From Novosphingobium sp. (lineage in GTDB: Bacteria > Pseudomonadota > Alphaproteobacteria > Sphingomonadales > Sphingomonadaceae): a DNA stretch of 64,000 nucleotides. The DNA lies in NCBI GenBank assembly GCA_026400375.1, contig JAPLPG010000239.1:1-64000 (forward strand). The letters are read 5' to 3'. The notes under the pieces were generated by a model. That model saw only the letters and a program-made list of their open reading frames with translations. It made no database searches and was not told the origin of the DNA. Of the stretch, positions 28,549 to 37,222 are shown in pieces (the first letter of the stretch is position 1; the number at the start of each line of letters is the position of its first letter). A program made the position numbers and the translations under genes.

Positions 28549-28714
28549 CTGTCCCGTCTCCCGGTCGATATTGTGTTATGTGGCATAGCATATCGCAGTG
28601 ATGCTGGTGCGCAAGGGGGGATCGTTGCCGGGCCGCAACGGACTTTTTGCCGCTGATCGGTTGACGCTACGGCGCTTTTGGCCAAACGGCTGTTGAAAGC
28701 CGGGAGGATTCGAC

Positions 28715-29944
28715 ATGGAACATGCAGACGTCATCATCGTGGGGGCAGGCCACGGCGGCGCGCAGGCGGCGATTGCGCTGCGCCAGAACGGCTTTGAAGG
28801 CCGCGTGCTGGTGATCGGGCGCGAGCCGGAAATCCCCTACGAACGCCCGCCGCTGTCCAAGGAATACCTCGCGCGCGAAAAGACGTTCGAGCGCATCTGC
28901 ATCCGTCCGGCGCAGTTCTGGGTGGACAAGGCCATCGAGATGAAGCTGTCGAGCGAGGTTGTGGCGATCGACCCTGCGGCGCACACGGTGAAGCTGGGCG
29001 ATGGGTCGGAGGTCGGCTATGGCAAGCTGATCTGGGCGACCGGCGGCGATCCGCGCCGGCTATCGTGCATGGGCGCCGATCTGGTGGGCGTGCACGCTGT
29101 GCGCACGCGCGAAGATGCCGACCGGCTGATGCGCGAACTGGATTCAGGTGCGAAGCGCGCGGTGGTGGTCGGCGGCGGCTACATCGGTCTGGAAGCCGCA
29201 GCCGTGCTGACGAAGTTCGACGTCTCGGTCACGCTGCTGGAAGCCCTGCCCCGCGTGCTGGCGCGAGTGGCCGGAGAGGCGCTTTCGGAATTCTACCAGG
29301 CCGAACATCGCGCCCACGGCGTGGACTTGCGCACTGGCGCGGCGATGGACTGCATCGAGGGTGACGGCACGAAAGTGACCGGCGTGAAGATGCAGGACGG
29401 TTCGGTGCTGCCCGCCGACATCGTGATCGTGGGCATTGGCATCATTCCCTGCATCGGGCCGCTGCTGGCCGCTGGCGCAGCGGGCGGCAACGGCGTGGAC
29501 GTGGACGAATTCTGCCGCACGTCGCTGCCCGACATCTATGCCATCGGCGATTGCGCGGCCCATGCCAACGACTTTGCCGATGGCGCGGTGATCCGGCTGG
29601 AATCGGTGCAGAACGCCAACGACATGGCAACGACTGCGGCCAAGGACATCTGCGGCGCGCCGGTGCCCTACAAGGCGACGCCGTGGTTCTGGTCGAACCA
29701 GTATGACTTGCGCCTGCAGACGGTGGGGCTTTCGACCGGCCATGACAACGCCGTGCTGCGCGGCGATCCGGCGACGCGATCGTTCTCGGTCGTGTACCTG
29801 AAGGGCGGCAAGGTGGTGGCGCTCGATTGCGTGAACATGGTCAAGGACTATGTCCAGGGCAAGAAACTGGTCGAATCCCGCGCCCAGATCGCGCCCGAAC
29901 TGCTGGCCGATGCGGCGGTGCCGTTGAAGGACCTGATCGGCTGA
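28715..29944 (+). CDS. FAD-dependent oxidoreductase, ferredoxin reductase type
   Basis: 409 residues. FAD-binding [10 protein letters not shown] near the N-terminus, [11 protein letters not shown], the NAD-binding [13 protein letters not shown], and [11 protein letters not shown] are the motifs of putidaredoxin/rubredoxin/ferredoxin reductases. These pass electrons from NADH to a ferredoxin serving P450s or Rieske oxygenases. It could supply the P450 at 14,909, but there is no ferredoxin gene beside it. The stop lies in a palindrome shared with the stop of the convergent regulator gene. Confidence 0.9.
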   Translation: MEHADVIIVGAGHGGAQAAIALRQNGFEGRVLVIGREPEIPYERPPLSKEYLAREKTFERICIRPAQFWVDKAIEMKLSSEVVAIDPAAHTVKLGDGSEVGYGKLIWATGGDPRRLSCMGADLVGVHAVRTREDADRLMRELDSGAKRAVVVGGGYIGLEAAAVLTKFDVSVTLLEALPRVLARVAGEALSEFYQAEHRAHGVDLRTGAAMDCIEGDGTKVTGVKMQDGSVLPADIVIVGIGIIPCIGPLLAAGAAGGNGVDVDEFCRTSLPDIYAIGDCAAHANDFADGAVIRLESVQNANDMATTAAKDICGAPVPYKATPWFWSNQYDLRLQTVGLSTGHDNAVLRGDPATRSFSVVYLKGGKVVALDCVNMVKDYVQGKKLVESRAQIAPELLADAAVPLKDLIG

Positions 29945-30139
29945 TCAGCCATCGCGCTGGAAGATCTCCTCGATCGGCAGTTCGAACAGGTCGGCGATGC
30001 GGAAGGCGAGCGGTAGCGACGGGTCGTACTTGCCGGTTTCGATGGCGTTGACCGATTGACGGCTGACGTCGAGACGGGCGGCGAGATCGGCCTGGCTCCA
30101 GTTGCGCATCGCGCGCAGGACCTTGAGGCGGTTGTTCAT
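29945..30139 (-). CDS. Small XRE-family transcriptional regulator
   Basis: 64 residues from the internal ATG at 30,139; the longer track ORF reads into the upstream gene. Practically the whole protein is a lambda-repressor-type HTH: KVLRAMRNWSQADLAARLDVSRQSVNAIETGKYDPSLPLAFRIADLF. It overlaps the preceding membrane-protein gene by 4 bases. Such stand-alone ~65-residue regulators commonly pair with small membrane proteins. It probably autoregulates through the repeats at 30,616-30,653. Confidence 0.9.
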   Translation of the reverse strand: MNNRLKVLRAMRNWSQADLAARLDVSRQSVNAIETGKYDPSLPLAFRIADLFELPIEEIFQRDG

Positions 30140-30561
30140 TCCGCGTTCCCCGCGCGCCGTTCGAGCACGGCGTTGATCGCGCCGCCAAGGCCGAGACCTG
30201 CGAACCAGAAGAACGTGGCGCCGAAACCGCCATCGCCTGGCGCGATAAGATCGAAGTTCTGCAGCCATTCGCGCACGCTGGTGACGACCAGCGCAAAGCC
30301 CGTGGCGAACAGCGTCTGGCGGACCAGCAGCATGCGCAGGTATTCATCGGTCTGTTCCACCAGCAGGCGCATGACCGCCCACACGACACCAATGATCGGC
30401 ACCGCCGGCAGCAGCGCCAGCACGTAGGCGAGAACGCCCTGGCCAAGGCCCTGCCTGAACATCCACTTCGAGAAGATGAGCAGGCCGACATAAGCAGACA
30501 TCAGCACCAGCAGCCTGAGCGTGTAGCGCCGCGTTGCGGGATTGGGGTGATTGCACAGCAT
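30136..30561 (-). CDS. Membrane protein paired with XRE regulator
   Basis: 141 residues from the ATG at 30,561, which is preceded by a good AAGGAGG; the track start 20 codons upstream lacks one. Four hydrophobic segments (about residues 14-36, 42-64, 80-96 and 112-132) separated by charged loops (LLVEQTDEYLRMLLVRQT). No known enzymatic motif. It is co-transcribed with the small XRE gene. The partner arrangement suggests signalling through the membrane protein to the regulator, but this is inference. Confidence 0.75.
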   Translation of the reverse strand: MLCNHPNPATRRYTLRLLVLMSAYVGLLIFSKWMFRQGLGQGVLAYVLALLPAVPIIGVVWAVMRLLVEQTDEYLRMLLVRQTLFATGFALVVTSVREWLQNFDLIAPGDGGFGATFFWFAGLGLGGAINAVLERRAGNAE

Positions 30562-30615
30562 CGGGTCAAGCCTCCTTGATTGGATGACAAGCTTACTTGA
30601 CCAAACTGGGCGGCA

Positions 30616-30653
30616 TGTCAAGCGTCATTGTCATAAAGGGTATGACACTTGAC
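30616..30653. promoter_or_regulatory. Nested palindromic operator with TTGACA, upstream of the membrane protein/XRE operon
   Basis: TGTCATA-AAGGG-TATGACA is a perfect 7-5-7 inverted repeat, flanked by an outer GTCAAG ... CTTGAC pair. On the minus strand the outer half-site forms TTGACA, a consensus -35. Further GTCAA half-sites occur between it and the gene start. This is the layout expected for an autorepressing XRE protein. Confidence 0.6.
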
Positions 30654-30661
30654 CTGACGCT

Positions 30662-30920
30662 GTAATGACTCGGCAGGAAATCTTCGCTATGGCAGGCGGC
30701 ATGCCGTACCGGTCCAATCCCACACGAACCACTACCCCCGTGCGGCGGGGGCGGTTGCTGCCGGGCTGAGCCTGGCTGCGATGCCGCCGCCCGGTTCGGG
30801 CGGATGAGCGCATCGCCCCCGAACTGGCCGATTTCCCGATGCGCGCCCTTCCGGTGTCGCCGTTCCTGTGGCAAGGCACCGGCGCAATCGCGTCAGCCAG
30901 ACGCCATCAGAGAGTGCCCG
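30662..30920. other. Gap before thrS without a supported gene
   Basis: Apart from the operator at its left side, the ~260 bases before thrS are GC-rich and contain several short inverted repeats (for example CCCCCG...CGGGGG near 30,745), but no convincing ORF, promoter or terminator. The thrS promoter is presumably here but I cannot place it. Confidence 0.5.
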
Positions 30921-32912
30921 ATGTCCGAACTGCTGAAGATCACCTTGCCCGATGGTTCCGTGCGTGAAGTTGCGCCCGGCACCACTCCGGCCGACATTGC
31001 CGCCGCGATCGGCCCCGGCCTTGCCAAGGCGGCGCTGGCGGCGCGGGTCGATGGCGAACTGGTGGATCTTTCGAAGCCCTTTGCCGCCGACGCACAACTG
31101 GCGCTGGTGACCGCCAAGGATGAGGCCGATGCGCTGGAACTGGCCCGGCACGACTTTGCCCACATTCTGGCCGAAGCCGTTCAGGCGCTGTTCCCGGGCA
31201 CGCAGATCACCTTTGGCCCCAGCACGGACGACGGTTTCTATTACGATTTCGCGCCCGCCGAACGCCCGTTCACCGAAGAAGACCTGCCGGCGATAGAGGC
31301 GCAGATGCGCAAGATCATCGGCGCGAACAAGCCGCTGCGCCGCGAGGTGTGGAGCCGCGAGCAGCTGATTTCGCGCTGGAAGCAGCAGGGTGAGAGCTTC
31401 AAGGCGGAATGGGCGGCGGAACTTCCCGGTGACGAGCCGCTGACGGTGTACTGGTCGGGCGACGACTGGCTCGACATGTGCCGCGGGCCGCATCTGCCCT
31501 CTACCGGCAAGCTCGATCCCGCCGCATTCAAGCTGATGCGTGTCGCGGGTGCCTATTGGCGCGGCGACCAGAACAACGCGATGCTGAGCCGCATCTACGG
31601 CACCGGCTGGCTCAACAAGAAGCAGCTGGATGCGCACCTGACGCGGCTGGAAGAAGCGGCCAAGCGCGACCACCGTAAGCTGGGCGGCGAAATGGACTTG
31701 TTCCATCTGCAGGCCGAAGCCCATGGCAGCGTGTTCTGGCATCCCAAGGGCTATGTCATCTGGCGCGAGCTGGAAGCCTACATGCGCCGCGCCATCGACG
31801 GCGCGGGCTACCGCGAGGTGAAGACCCCGCAAGTGATGGACGCGCGCCAGTGGGAGCAGTCCGGCCACTGGGGCAAGTATCGCGAAAACATGTTCGTGAT
31901 CCCCGATGAAGTGCCCAACGTGGACGACGAAGGCCCGGTCATCAGCGGCGAGGCCGACTGGATGGCCTTGAAGCCGATGAACTGCCCGGCGCACGTCCTG
32001 ATCTTCCGGCAGGGGCTGAAGAGCTATCGCGATCTGCCGCTGCGCCTGTACGAGAACGGCTGCTGCCATCGCAACGAACCGCATGGCGCGCTGCACGGGC
32101 TGATGCGCGTGCGCCAGTTCACGCAGGACGATGCGCACATCTTCTGCCGCGAAGACCAGATCGTGGACGAAGTGCAGGCCTTCTGCGAACTGGCCGACCG
32201 CATCTACAAGCACTTCGGGTTTACCTATTCGATCAAGCTGGCACTGCGCCCCGAAAAGCGGTTCGGCAGCGAAGAGATGTGGGACAAGGCCGAGAGCGAA
32301 TTGCGCGCGGCCGTGGTGCGCGCCGGCCTTGCGACCGAGGAATACGGCTGGGAGGAACTGCCCGGTGAAGGCGCGTTCTATGCGCCCAAGCTGGAATGGC
32401 ACCTGACCGACGCGATCGGCCGCACCTGGCAGGTCGGCACGATCCAGTCCGACCGTGTCCTGCCCGAGCGGCTCGATGCAAATTACGTGGCAGAGGACGG
32501 CGACAAGCATCGCCCGGTGATGCTGCACCGCGCGATCTTCGGCAGCTACGAACGTTTCATCGGCATCCTGATAGAGCATTTTGCCGGGCGTCTGCCGGTG
32601 TGGCTCGCCCCGGTGCAGGCGGTGGTGGCAACCATCGTTTCGGACGCGGACGACTATGCCAGTGACGCGCTGGCACGGCTGAAGGCTGCGGGCATCCGCG
32701 CGACGAGCGATCTGCGCAACGAGAAGATCAACTACAAGGTGCGCGAGCATTCGCTGCAGAAGGTCCCGTACCTGCTGGTGGTGGGCAAGCGCGAGGCCGA
32801 GGAAGGCACCGTGGCGATCCGCATCCTGGGCGAGCAGCACCAGAAGGTGATGCCGCTGGACGAGGCGATTGCCCTGCTGCGGGGCGAGGCGCTGGCCCCG
32901 GATTTGCGGTAA
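30921..32912 (+). CDS. thrS: Threonine--tRNA ligase
   Basis: 663 residues from the ATG at 30,921; the ORF track starts 39 codons too early. Domains: TGS (1-62, ITLPDGSVREV), SAD editing domain (HDFAHILAEAVQALFPGTQITFGP), class II catalytic core with motif 1 around KTPQVMD, the zinc residues in MNCPAH and motif 2 RNEPHGALHGLMRVRQFTQDDAHIFC, motif 3 HRAIFGSYERFIGILIEH, and the anticodon-binding domain (ASDALARLKAAGIRATSDL...VREHSLQKVPYLLVVG). Full length; charges tRNA-Thr. Confidence 0.97.
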   Translation: MSELLKITLPDGSVREVAPGTTPADIAAAIGPGLAKAALAARVDGELVDLSKPFAADAQLALVTAKDEADALELARHDFAHILAEAVQALFPGTQITFGPSTDDGFYYDFAPAERPFTEEDLPAIEAQMRKIIGANKPLRREVWSREQLISRWKQQGESFKAEWAAELPGDEPLTVYWSGDDWLDMCRGPHLPSTGKLDPAAFKLMRVAGAYWRGDQNNAMLSRIYGTGWLNKKQLDAHLTRLEEAAKRDHRKLGGEMDLFHLQAEAHGSVFWHPKGYVIWRELEAYMRRAIDGAGYREVKTPQVMDARQWEQSGHWGKYRENMFVIPDEVPNVDDEGPVISGEADWMALKPMNCPAHVLIFRQGLKSYRDLPLRLYENGCCHRNEPHGALHGLMRVRQFTQDDAHIFCREDQIVDEVQAFCELADRIYKHFGFTYSIKLALRPEKRFGSEEMWDKAESELRAAVVRAGLATEEYGWEELPGEGAFYAPKLEWHLTDAIGRTWQVGTIQSDRVLPERLDANYVAEDGDKHRPVMLHRAIFGSYERFIGILIEHFAGRLPVWLAPVQAVVATIVSDADDYASDALARLKAAGIRATSDLRNEKINYKVREHSLQKVPYLLVVGKREAEEGTVAIRILGEQHQKVMPLDEAIALLRGEALAPDLR

Positions 32913-32920
32913 TGCGTCGC

Positions 32921-33005
32921 GGGCATGCTTCGACAAGCTCAGCATGAGCGGGGATAGTGGGTCTGAAATCCAAACCCGCTCGTCCTGAGCTTGTCGAAGG
33001 ACGCG
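32921..33005. repeat. REP-type inverted repeat pair (family A, copies 3 and 4)
   Basis: ATGCTTCGACAAGCTCAGCA at 32,925 and the inverted partner CGTCCTGAGCTTGTCGAAGG at 32,981. Same element and orientation logic as 9859-9938. Lies 8 bases after thrS, where it could stabilise or end the transcript. Confidence 0.8.
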
Positions 33006-33020
33006 TGATGCGCCTTGCCG

Positions 33021-33072
33021 ATGGTGCCCCTCCACCACCCTTCGGGCGGTCCCCCTCCCCGTATCGGGGAGG
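33021..33072. repeat. Dispersed intergenic repeat (family C, single copy)
   Basis: Begins GGTGCCCCTCCACCACCC and contains GGTCCCCCTCCCC, then a short CCCCGTATCGGGG hairpin. It matches the two copies between sufC and sufD at 39,161-39,283. It abuts the start of the TauE-like gene, so it may supply its 5' leader. Confidence 0.75.
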
Positions 33073-33819
33073 ATGATGCTCGGCCTCCCTCTCCTCTCGC
33101 TTGGCCTGTGCGCGCTGGCCGCCTTCGTTGCCGCTTTCGTGCGCGGGCTGGCGGGGTTTGGCATGGCCATCCTGCTGGTGCCGCTGATCGGGCTAGTGAT
33201 CCCGCCGGGCGAGGCGGTGGTGGTTTCCAACATGCTGGCGCTGTTCATCGGGCTGGTCGGCGCGCGCAAGGTGTGGGCCGCGGGCGAGAAGAGCGCAGGC
33301 GTGATCGGCGGGGCGGCGATGCTGCTGACGCCGGTGGGCTTGCTGGCGCTGTTTGCCACGCCGCCGGAAGTGGCGCGAGTGCTGATCGCGCTGGTGGCCA
33401 TCACGGCGTTCGTGATGGTCCTGCTGCCCGCGCGGACCGGCCATGTGCCGGGATCGCTGGAAACCGGACTGACCGGCGCGGCGGCCGGGCTGCTGACGGG
33501 ATTTGCCGGAATGCCGGGGCCGCCGGTGGTGCCCTATTACTTGCGCCGCCCGATCCCGCGCGACGTGGCGCGGGCATCGATGCTGACGGTGTTCCTGCTG
33601 ACGTCGATTGCCAGCACCGCAGCGGCGCTGGCATTGGGGCTGGCGTCATGGCGCGATGCGCTGTTCGCGTTGCTGCTGTTCGGGCCGGTGCTGGCAGGCA
33701 ATTATCTGGGAGCCCTTGCCTTTGGCAAAGTGAGCGATCCGCTGTGGCGCGGGTTCGTGGGATTCCTGCTGGCGATGTCGGCGCTGATGGCGGTCTTGCG
33801 GCTGATAACGGCAAATTAA
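33073..33819 (+). CDS. TauE/SafE family sulfite/sulfonate exporter-like membrane protein
   Basis: 248 residues with about eight hydrophobic segments in two related halves; the motif AFVRGLAGFGMAILLVPLIGLVIPPGEAVVVSNM in the first half and GLLTGFAGMPGPPVVPYYL in the second are the paired signatures of the TauE/SafE family. These are inner-membrane transporters of sulfur-containing or other small organic anions. The start is ATG at 33,073 or 33,076. Confidence 0.88.
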   Translation: MMLGLPLLSLGLCALAAFVAAFVRGLAGFGMAILLVPLIGLVIPPGEAVVVSNMLALFIGLVGARKVWAAGEKSAGVIGGAAMLLTPVGLLALFATPPEVARVLIALVAITAFVMVLLPARTGHVPGSLETGLTGAAAGLLTGFAGMPGPPVVPYYLRRPIPRDVARASMLTVFLLTSIASTAAALALGLASWRDALFALLLFGPVLAGNYLGALAFGKVSDPLWRGFVGFLLAMSALMAVLRLITAN

Positions 33820-33870
33820 GCGGTTTCCCTTAAGTCAGGCAGCGATTGGACGCTTGAGGGACCGATACGC

Positions 33871-34815
33871 ATGACCTTGCATTTCCGCGCTCTGGCCGCA
33901 CAGGCCGCCGAAGACAGCGCGATTTCCGCACAGGAAATCCTGGCGCTGCGCCGCGCTGCGTGGCCCGATGGCAAGATCGATCCCGAAGAGGCCGAGGCGA
34001 TCTTCATCCTCAATGACCAGATCGAAACGCCGACCCGCGAATGGTCGGATTTCTTCATCGAGGCGCTGGTGGAGTTCACTGTCAACGGCACCGAGCCGCG
34101 CGGCCATGTCTCGGAAGAAAACGCACGCTGGCTGATCGAGCGCGTTTCGCACGATGGCAAGGTTGAAAGCCTGACCGAGCTGGAACTGCTGGTCTGCGTG
34201 CTCGAAAAGGCGCTGTCTGCGCCCGATGCGCTGCGCCTGTTCGTGCTGCAGCAGATCGAACAGGAAGTGCTGACCGGCGAAGGACCGACGCGCTGTGGCG
34301 GCCGGTTGCAGGCAGGCGCGATTTCCGCCGCCGAATGCACGCTGATCCGCCGCACGATCTTTGCCGCGGGCGGGGATCGTCCGGCAGGGGTCAGCCAGCG
34401 CGAGGCCGAGATGCTGTTCCGCCTGAAAGATGCAACGCTGGGTGCGGACAATGCCCCGGCATGGGAGCGCCTGTTCGTGCAGGGCGTGGCCAATTATCTG
34501 CAAGGCTGGAATGGCACCGCCAGCGTGACGCGCGAACGCGCGGGCGAACTCGAAGCCTTCATGAACGACCGCAGCAGCAGCATGGGCCGCTTCTTCGGGC
34601 GCATGGCCCGGACCGACGCGAGCGGATTTGCCGACGCGCTTCGTGAAGTGGGTTTCGGGCGCAAGCAGCCTGAGCGTGACATTGCCGGTGAAGCGGCGCG
34701 CGATCACGCGGTCAGCGATGCCGAAAAGCTGTGGCTGGAAGCGCGGATCGATGCCGATGGGCAGATCGATCCGCTGGAAAAGGCGCTGCTGCGCTTTCTG
34801 GTGCAGGACGCCTGA
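33871..34815 (+). CDS. Hypothetical protein with TerB/EF-hand-like acidic repeats
   Basis: 314 residues, cytosolic, mainly alpha-helical. Three similar segments recur: WPDGKIDPEEAEAIFILND (residues ~31-49), HDGKVESLTELELLVCVLE (~93-111) and DADGQIDPLEKALLRFLVQ near the C-terminus. Their D-x-DG-x-I/V-x-x-E pattern resembles both EF-hand loops and the metal-binding first helix of TerB domains. No signal peptide. The function is unknown; metal binding is a proposal. Confidence 0.65.
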   Translation: MTLHFRALAAQAAEDSAISAQEILALRRAAWPDGKIDPEEAEAIFILNDQIETPTREWSDFFIEALVEFTVNGTEPRGHVSEENARWLIERVSHDGKVESLTELELLVCVLEKALSAPDALRLFVLQQIEQEVLTGEGPTRCGGRLQAGAISAAECTLIRRTIFAAGGDRPAGVSQREAEMLFRLKDATLGADNAPAWERLFVQGVANYLQGWNGTASVTRERAGELEAFMNDRSSSMGRFFGRMARTDASGFADALREVGFGRKQPERDIAGEAARDHAVSDAEKLWLEARIDADGQIDPLEKALLRFLVQDA

Positions 34816-34842
34816 TCTCAGGCCTCAGAAACCCACCCCCAA

Positions 34843-34866
34843 CCCCTCCCGCATGCGGGAGGGGGG
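34843..34866. repeat. GC-rich perfect hairpin in a convergent gap
   Basis: CCCCTCCCGC and GCGGGAGGGG pair perfectly around ATGC-type centre. It sits between two convergent genes and may end transcription from either side, although there is no strong T-run. The flanking CCCACCCCCAACCCCTCCCG looks like a dispersed repeat. Confidence 0.6.
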
Positions 34867-34937
34867 CGAGACCTTTTGCGCGCAGGGAGATTGGTTGCAG
34901 CGGGGTAGGTTTCCCAATCTAACAAAAAGCCGCTGTC

Positions 34938-36275
34938 TCAGGCGGTGGCGGGCGCGCCTTTCTTGGCAGGACGGTACTTTGCCCCATCGCTGGCAAATTC
35001 GGCATGCCCAAGCGTGCCAAGATAGCGCTTGAGGTTTGACGTCAGCCGCCGGTCGGCCAGCGCGCCGATCACCGGCAGCTTGTTTGCAGCGGTATAGGCG
35101 CGCATCCGCCCGACCACGTGGGCACCGACCGCCGCCGCGCGGGCCCGGTCCAGCGGCGTCACGCGCACGCCGAACTGGCGGGCGCGGGCTTCCTTGCCGT
35201 CACAGAAGTTCTGCAGGAAATAGAGCTTGGCGAAGCTCTTTTCGAACCGTTCGCGCAGCGCGCCCGCGGGGTTGGAAGTATCGCCCAGTTCCGCCTCCAG
35301 CGTGGCCTTGAGCAGTGCGCCGCATGTTGCCGGATCGAAGCCGCTGCGCAAGGTGAGCATGCGCGCATTCCAGAAATCGACGATGTCCTGCGGATTGTCG
35401 CCCAGCAGGTCCTGCGGCAGGCCCAGCAGGAAGCAGCGATAGCGCGACAGTTCAACCTGTGCGCGCTCATCGGCGTTGAAGGTCTTGCGGCCTTCCTTCA
35501 GTGCGCCCGCCGACAGGAAGAAATCGCCGATCAGGCCCGCGGGCATCTGGTCCACCTGCGGGATCGGGATGCCGAACACCTGCTGGTCCCAGCGCCCTTG
35601 GGACAGCACGTTGAAGCGCACCATCGAATGCATCAGCCGCACCATCGCGGCTGCCTTGAAGCCGGGGCCGTGGCGCTGCAGTGCGCCGGGCAGCGTGCTG
35701 GTGCCAAAGAAGGTGGCCGTTTCCTTGATGCGCCGTGCCGCCGTCTTGTGAGTCAGCGTGCCGGTCAGCGCCATGGGCAGGGCGGCGTACTTGTTCATGA
35801 ACGTGGCGATGAACCCGCCGCGGATGGCCCAGGGCGCGAAATTGGCCATGGCATTGCGTTGCAGCCGCGCCCCGCGCTCGATCAGGGCCATGTCCACCCA
35901 GGGCGGCGTGTCTTCCATCGCGCGGATGAAGCGCACCAGTTCGGATGGAGCATCGGGTTGCGCGTCAACGCCCTTGTCGCAGGCCGTGGCCAGCATTTCG
36001 ACAAGCGGGCGAAAGCCGTATTGCGGCATCAGCGCGGCATAGGGATCGGCCACGGTATCGCCAAGCATGGTGTAGAGCGCCATGCGGGCCATCAGATATT
36101 CATTGGCCAGCAGGCGCGGCGCATCGGCGGCAAAGCGGCCGCGCAGTTCGGAAAGATGGGGCTCGCCTGTCAGCAGGCGTTCTGGCCGGGCGGCAAGATC
36201 GATGCTGCCGTACATGGCCGGATTGTCGGTCCGTTGGCTGGCGACCTTGCGGCGCAGGTCATCAAGGCTGGGCAT
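34938..36275 (-). CDS. Oxygenase MpaB family protein (DUF2236)
   Basis: 445 residues from the ATG at 36,275, preceded by GGAGG; the track start is 19 codons earlier and less likely. The order of motifs (PHLSELRGRFAADAPRLLANEYLMARMALYTMLGDTVAD, WVDMALIERGARLQRNAM, GGFIATFMNKYAALPMALTGTLTHKTAARRIKETATFF, GFKAAAMVRLMHSMVR) fits the MpaB/rubber oxygenase/DUF2236 family. Members bind a b-type haem through a conserved His (here probably in MHSMVR) and attack unsaturated substrates. The actual substrate is unknown. Confidence 0.82.
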   Translation of the reverse strand: MPSLDDLRRKVASQRTDNPAMYGSIDLAARPERLLTGEPHLSELRGRFAADAPRLLANEYLMARMALYTMLGDTVADPYAALMPQYGFRPLVEMLATACDKGVDAQPDAPSELVRFIRAMEDTPPWVDMALIERGARLQRNAMANFAPWAIRGGFIATFMNKYAALPMALTGTLTHKTAARRIKETATFFGTSTLPGALQRHGPGFKAAAMVRLMHSMVRFNVLSQGRWDQQVFGIPIPQVDQMPAGLIGDFFLSAGALKEGRKTFNADERAQVELSRYRCFLLGLPQDLLGDNPQDIVDFWNARMLTLRSGFDPATCGALLKATLEAELGDTSNPAGALRERFEKSFAKLYFLQNFCDGKEARARQFGVRVTPLDRARAAAVGAHVVGRMRAYTAANKLPVIGALADRRLTSNLKRYLGTLGHAEFASDGAKYRPAKKGAPATA

Positions 36276-36350
36276 CGCGCACCTCCGCTGGCTTGCCTGA
36301 CCGATCAAGCCTGCAATCGGGCGCGGTGACAAGCGCCCGTAGGTGCCGGT

Positions 36351-36716
36351 TCAGACGGTGAAGCTCTCACCACAGCCGCAGGCGCCCTTGGCATTGGGGT
36401 TCTGGAACACGAAACCGGCGGTGAAATCGTCCTCCTGCCAGTCCATCGTGCTGCCGATCAGATAAAGCACCGAGGCGCTGTCGATGAAGAACAGGCCGCC
36501 AGGGGTTTCGATCCTTTCGTCGAGCGGATCGGCCTGCGTCACATAATCGACCGAATAGGCGAGGCCCGAGCAGCCCCGGCGCGGGGTGGACAGCTTGACG
36601 CCGATGGCCTCTGCCGGGGCAGTTTCCATCAGGTGCGTCACGCGCGCCTCTGCACTCGGCGTCAGGATGACGGCGGCGGGGCGGGGGCGGCGGGTTTTCA
36701 CTTCAGTGGTGGTCAT
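36351..36716 (-). CDS. sufA: A-type iron-sulfur carrier protein of the SUF system
   Basis: 121 residues. The three cluster-binding cysteines of the IscA/SufA/HesB fold are in RRGCSGLAY and GACGCGESFTV. It accepts iron-sulfur clusters from the SufBCD scaffold and passes them to apoproteins. Last gene of the leftward suf operon, 23 bases after sufT. The arginine/proline-rich N-terminal ~15 residues are an extension compared with E. coli SufA. Confidence 0.92.
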   Translation of the reverse strand: MTTTEVKTRRPRPAAVILTPSAEARVTHLMETAPAEAIGVKLSTPRRGCSGLAYSVDYVTQADPLDERIETPGGLFFIDSASVLYLIGSTMDWQEDDFTAGFVFQNPNAKGACGCGESFTV

Positions 36717-36739
36717 GGTGACACCTATATGGGGAGCGT

Positions 36740-37222
36740 TCAGAGCATTCCCAGTTCAAGCTTGGCCTCGTCGCTCAGCTTGGCCGGGTCCCATGCCGGG
36801 TCCCAGACAAGGTTCACTTCGGCATCGCGTACGCCGGGCACCGCAGATACGCGCAGTTCGACCTCGCCCGGCATCGTTTCAGCCACCGGGCAGTGCGGGG
36901 TCGTCAGCGTCATCGAGACGGTGACGTCGGCGTCGGGAGAGACTTCGACGCCATAGATCAGGCCGAGATCGTAGATGTTGACCGGGATTTCGGGATCGTA
37001 GATCTCCTTCAGCGCGGCAATCACGCCTTCGTAGATGTCGCCGCCTGGTTCGGAAGGCGAGGTTGCGGCCGGCCTGGCGGCGAGGAAGCCTTCGAGATAG
37101 TCGCGCTGTCGCCCGGTGTTTTCAGGCGTGGTGTCCTCGACCACGTCTTCCACGAAGGCGCGCTTGGGCGGGGCCACGGCCTCGACCTCTTCAACCGCGA
37201 ATTTGGGTTCGTTCTCGCTCAT
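36740..37222 (-). CDS. sufT: SUF system DUF59/MIP18-type assembly protein (SufT-like)
   Basis: 160 residues. The C-terminal ~100 residues form a DUF59 domain: IYDPEIPVNIYDLGLIYGVEV, LTTPHCPVAETMPGEVE and a final WDPAWDPAKLSDEAKLELG. The conserved cysteine is in TPHCPVA. The N-terminal ~55 residues are acidic and low in complexity. DUF59 proteins help mature iron-sulfur proteins. Overlaps sufS by 4 bases. Confidence 0.9.
   Translation of the reverse strand: MSENEPKFAVEEVEAVAPPKRAFVEDVVEDTTPENTGRQRDYLEGFLAARPAATSPSEPGGDIYEGVIAALKEIYDPEIPVNIYDLGLIYGVEVSPDADVTVSMTLTTPHCPVAETMPGEVELRVSAVPGVRDAEVNLVWDPAWDPAKLSDEAKLELGML

Noticed and set aside
30662-30920. Leader of thrS considered as a T-box or other riboswitch
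   Set aside because: T-boxes are essentially a Gram-positive feature and none of the conserved T-box sequence is present; no other riboswitch pattern was seen.
30732-33404. 890-residue minus-strand ORF covering thrS
   Set aside because: Antisense shadow of thrS and the TauE-like gene in GC-rich DNA; its sequence is His/Arg/Gln-rich and matches nothing.
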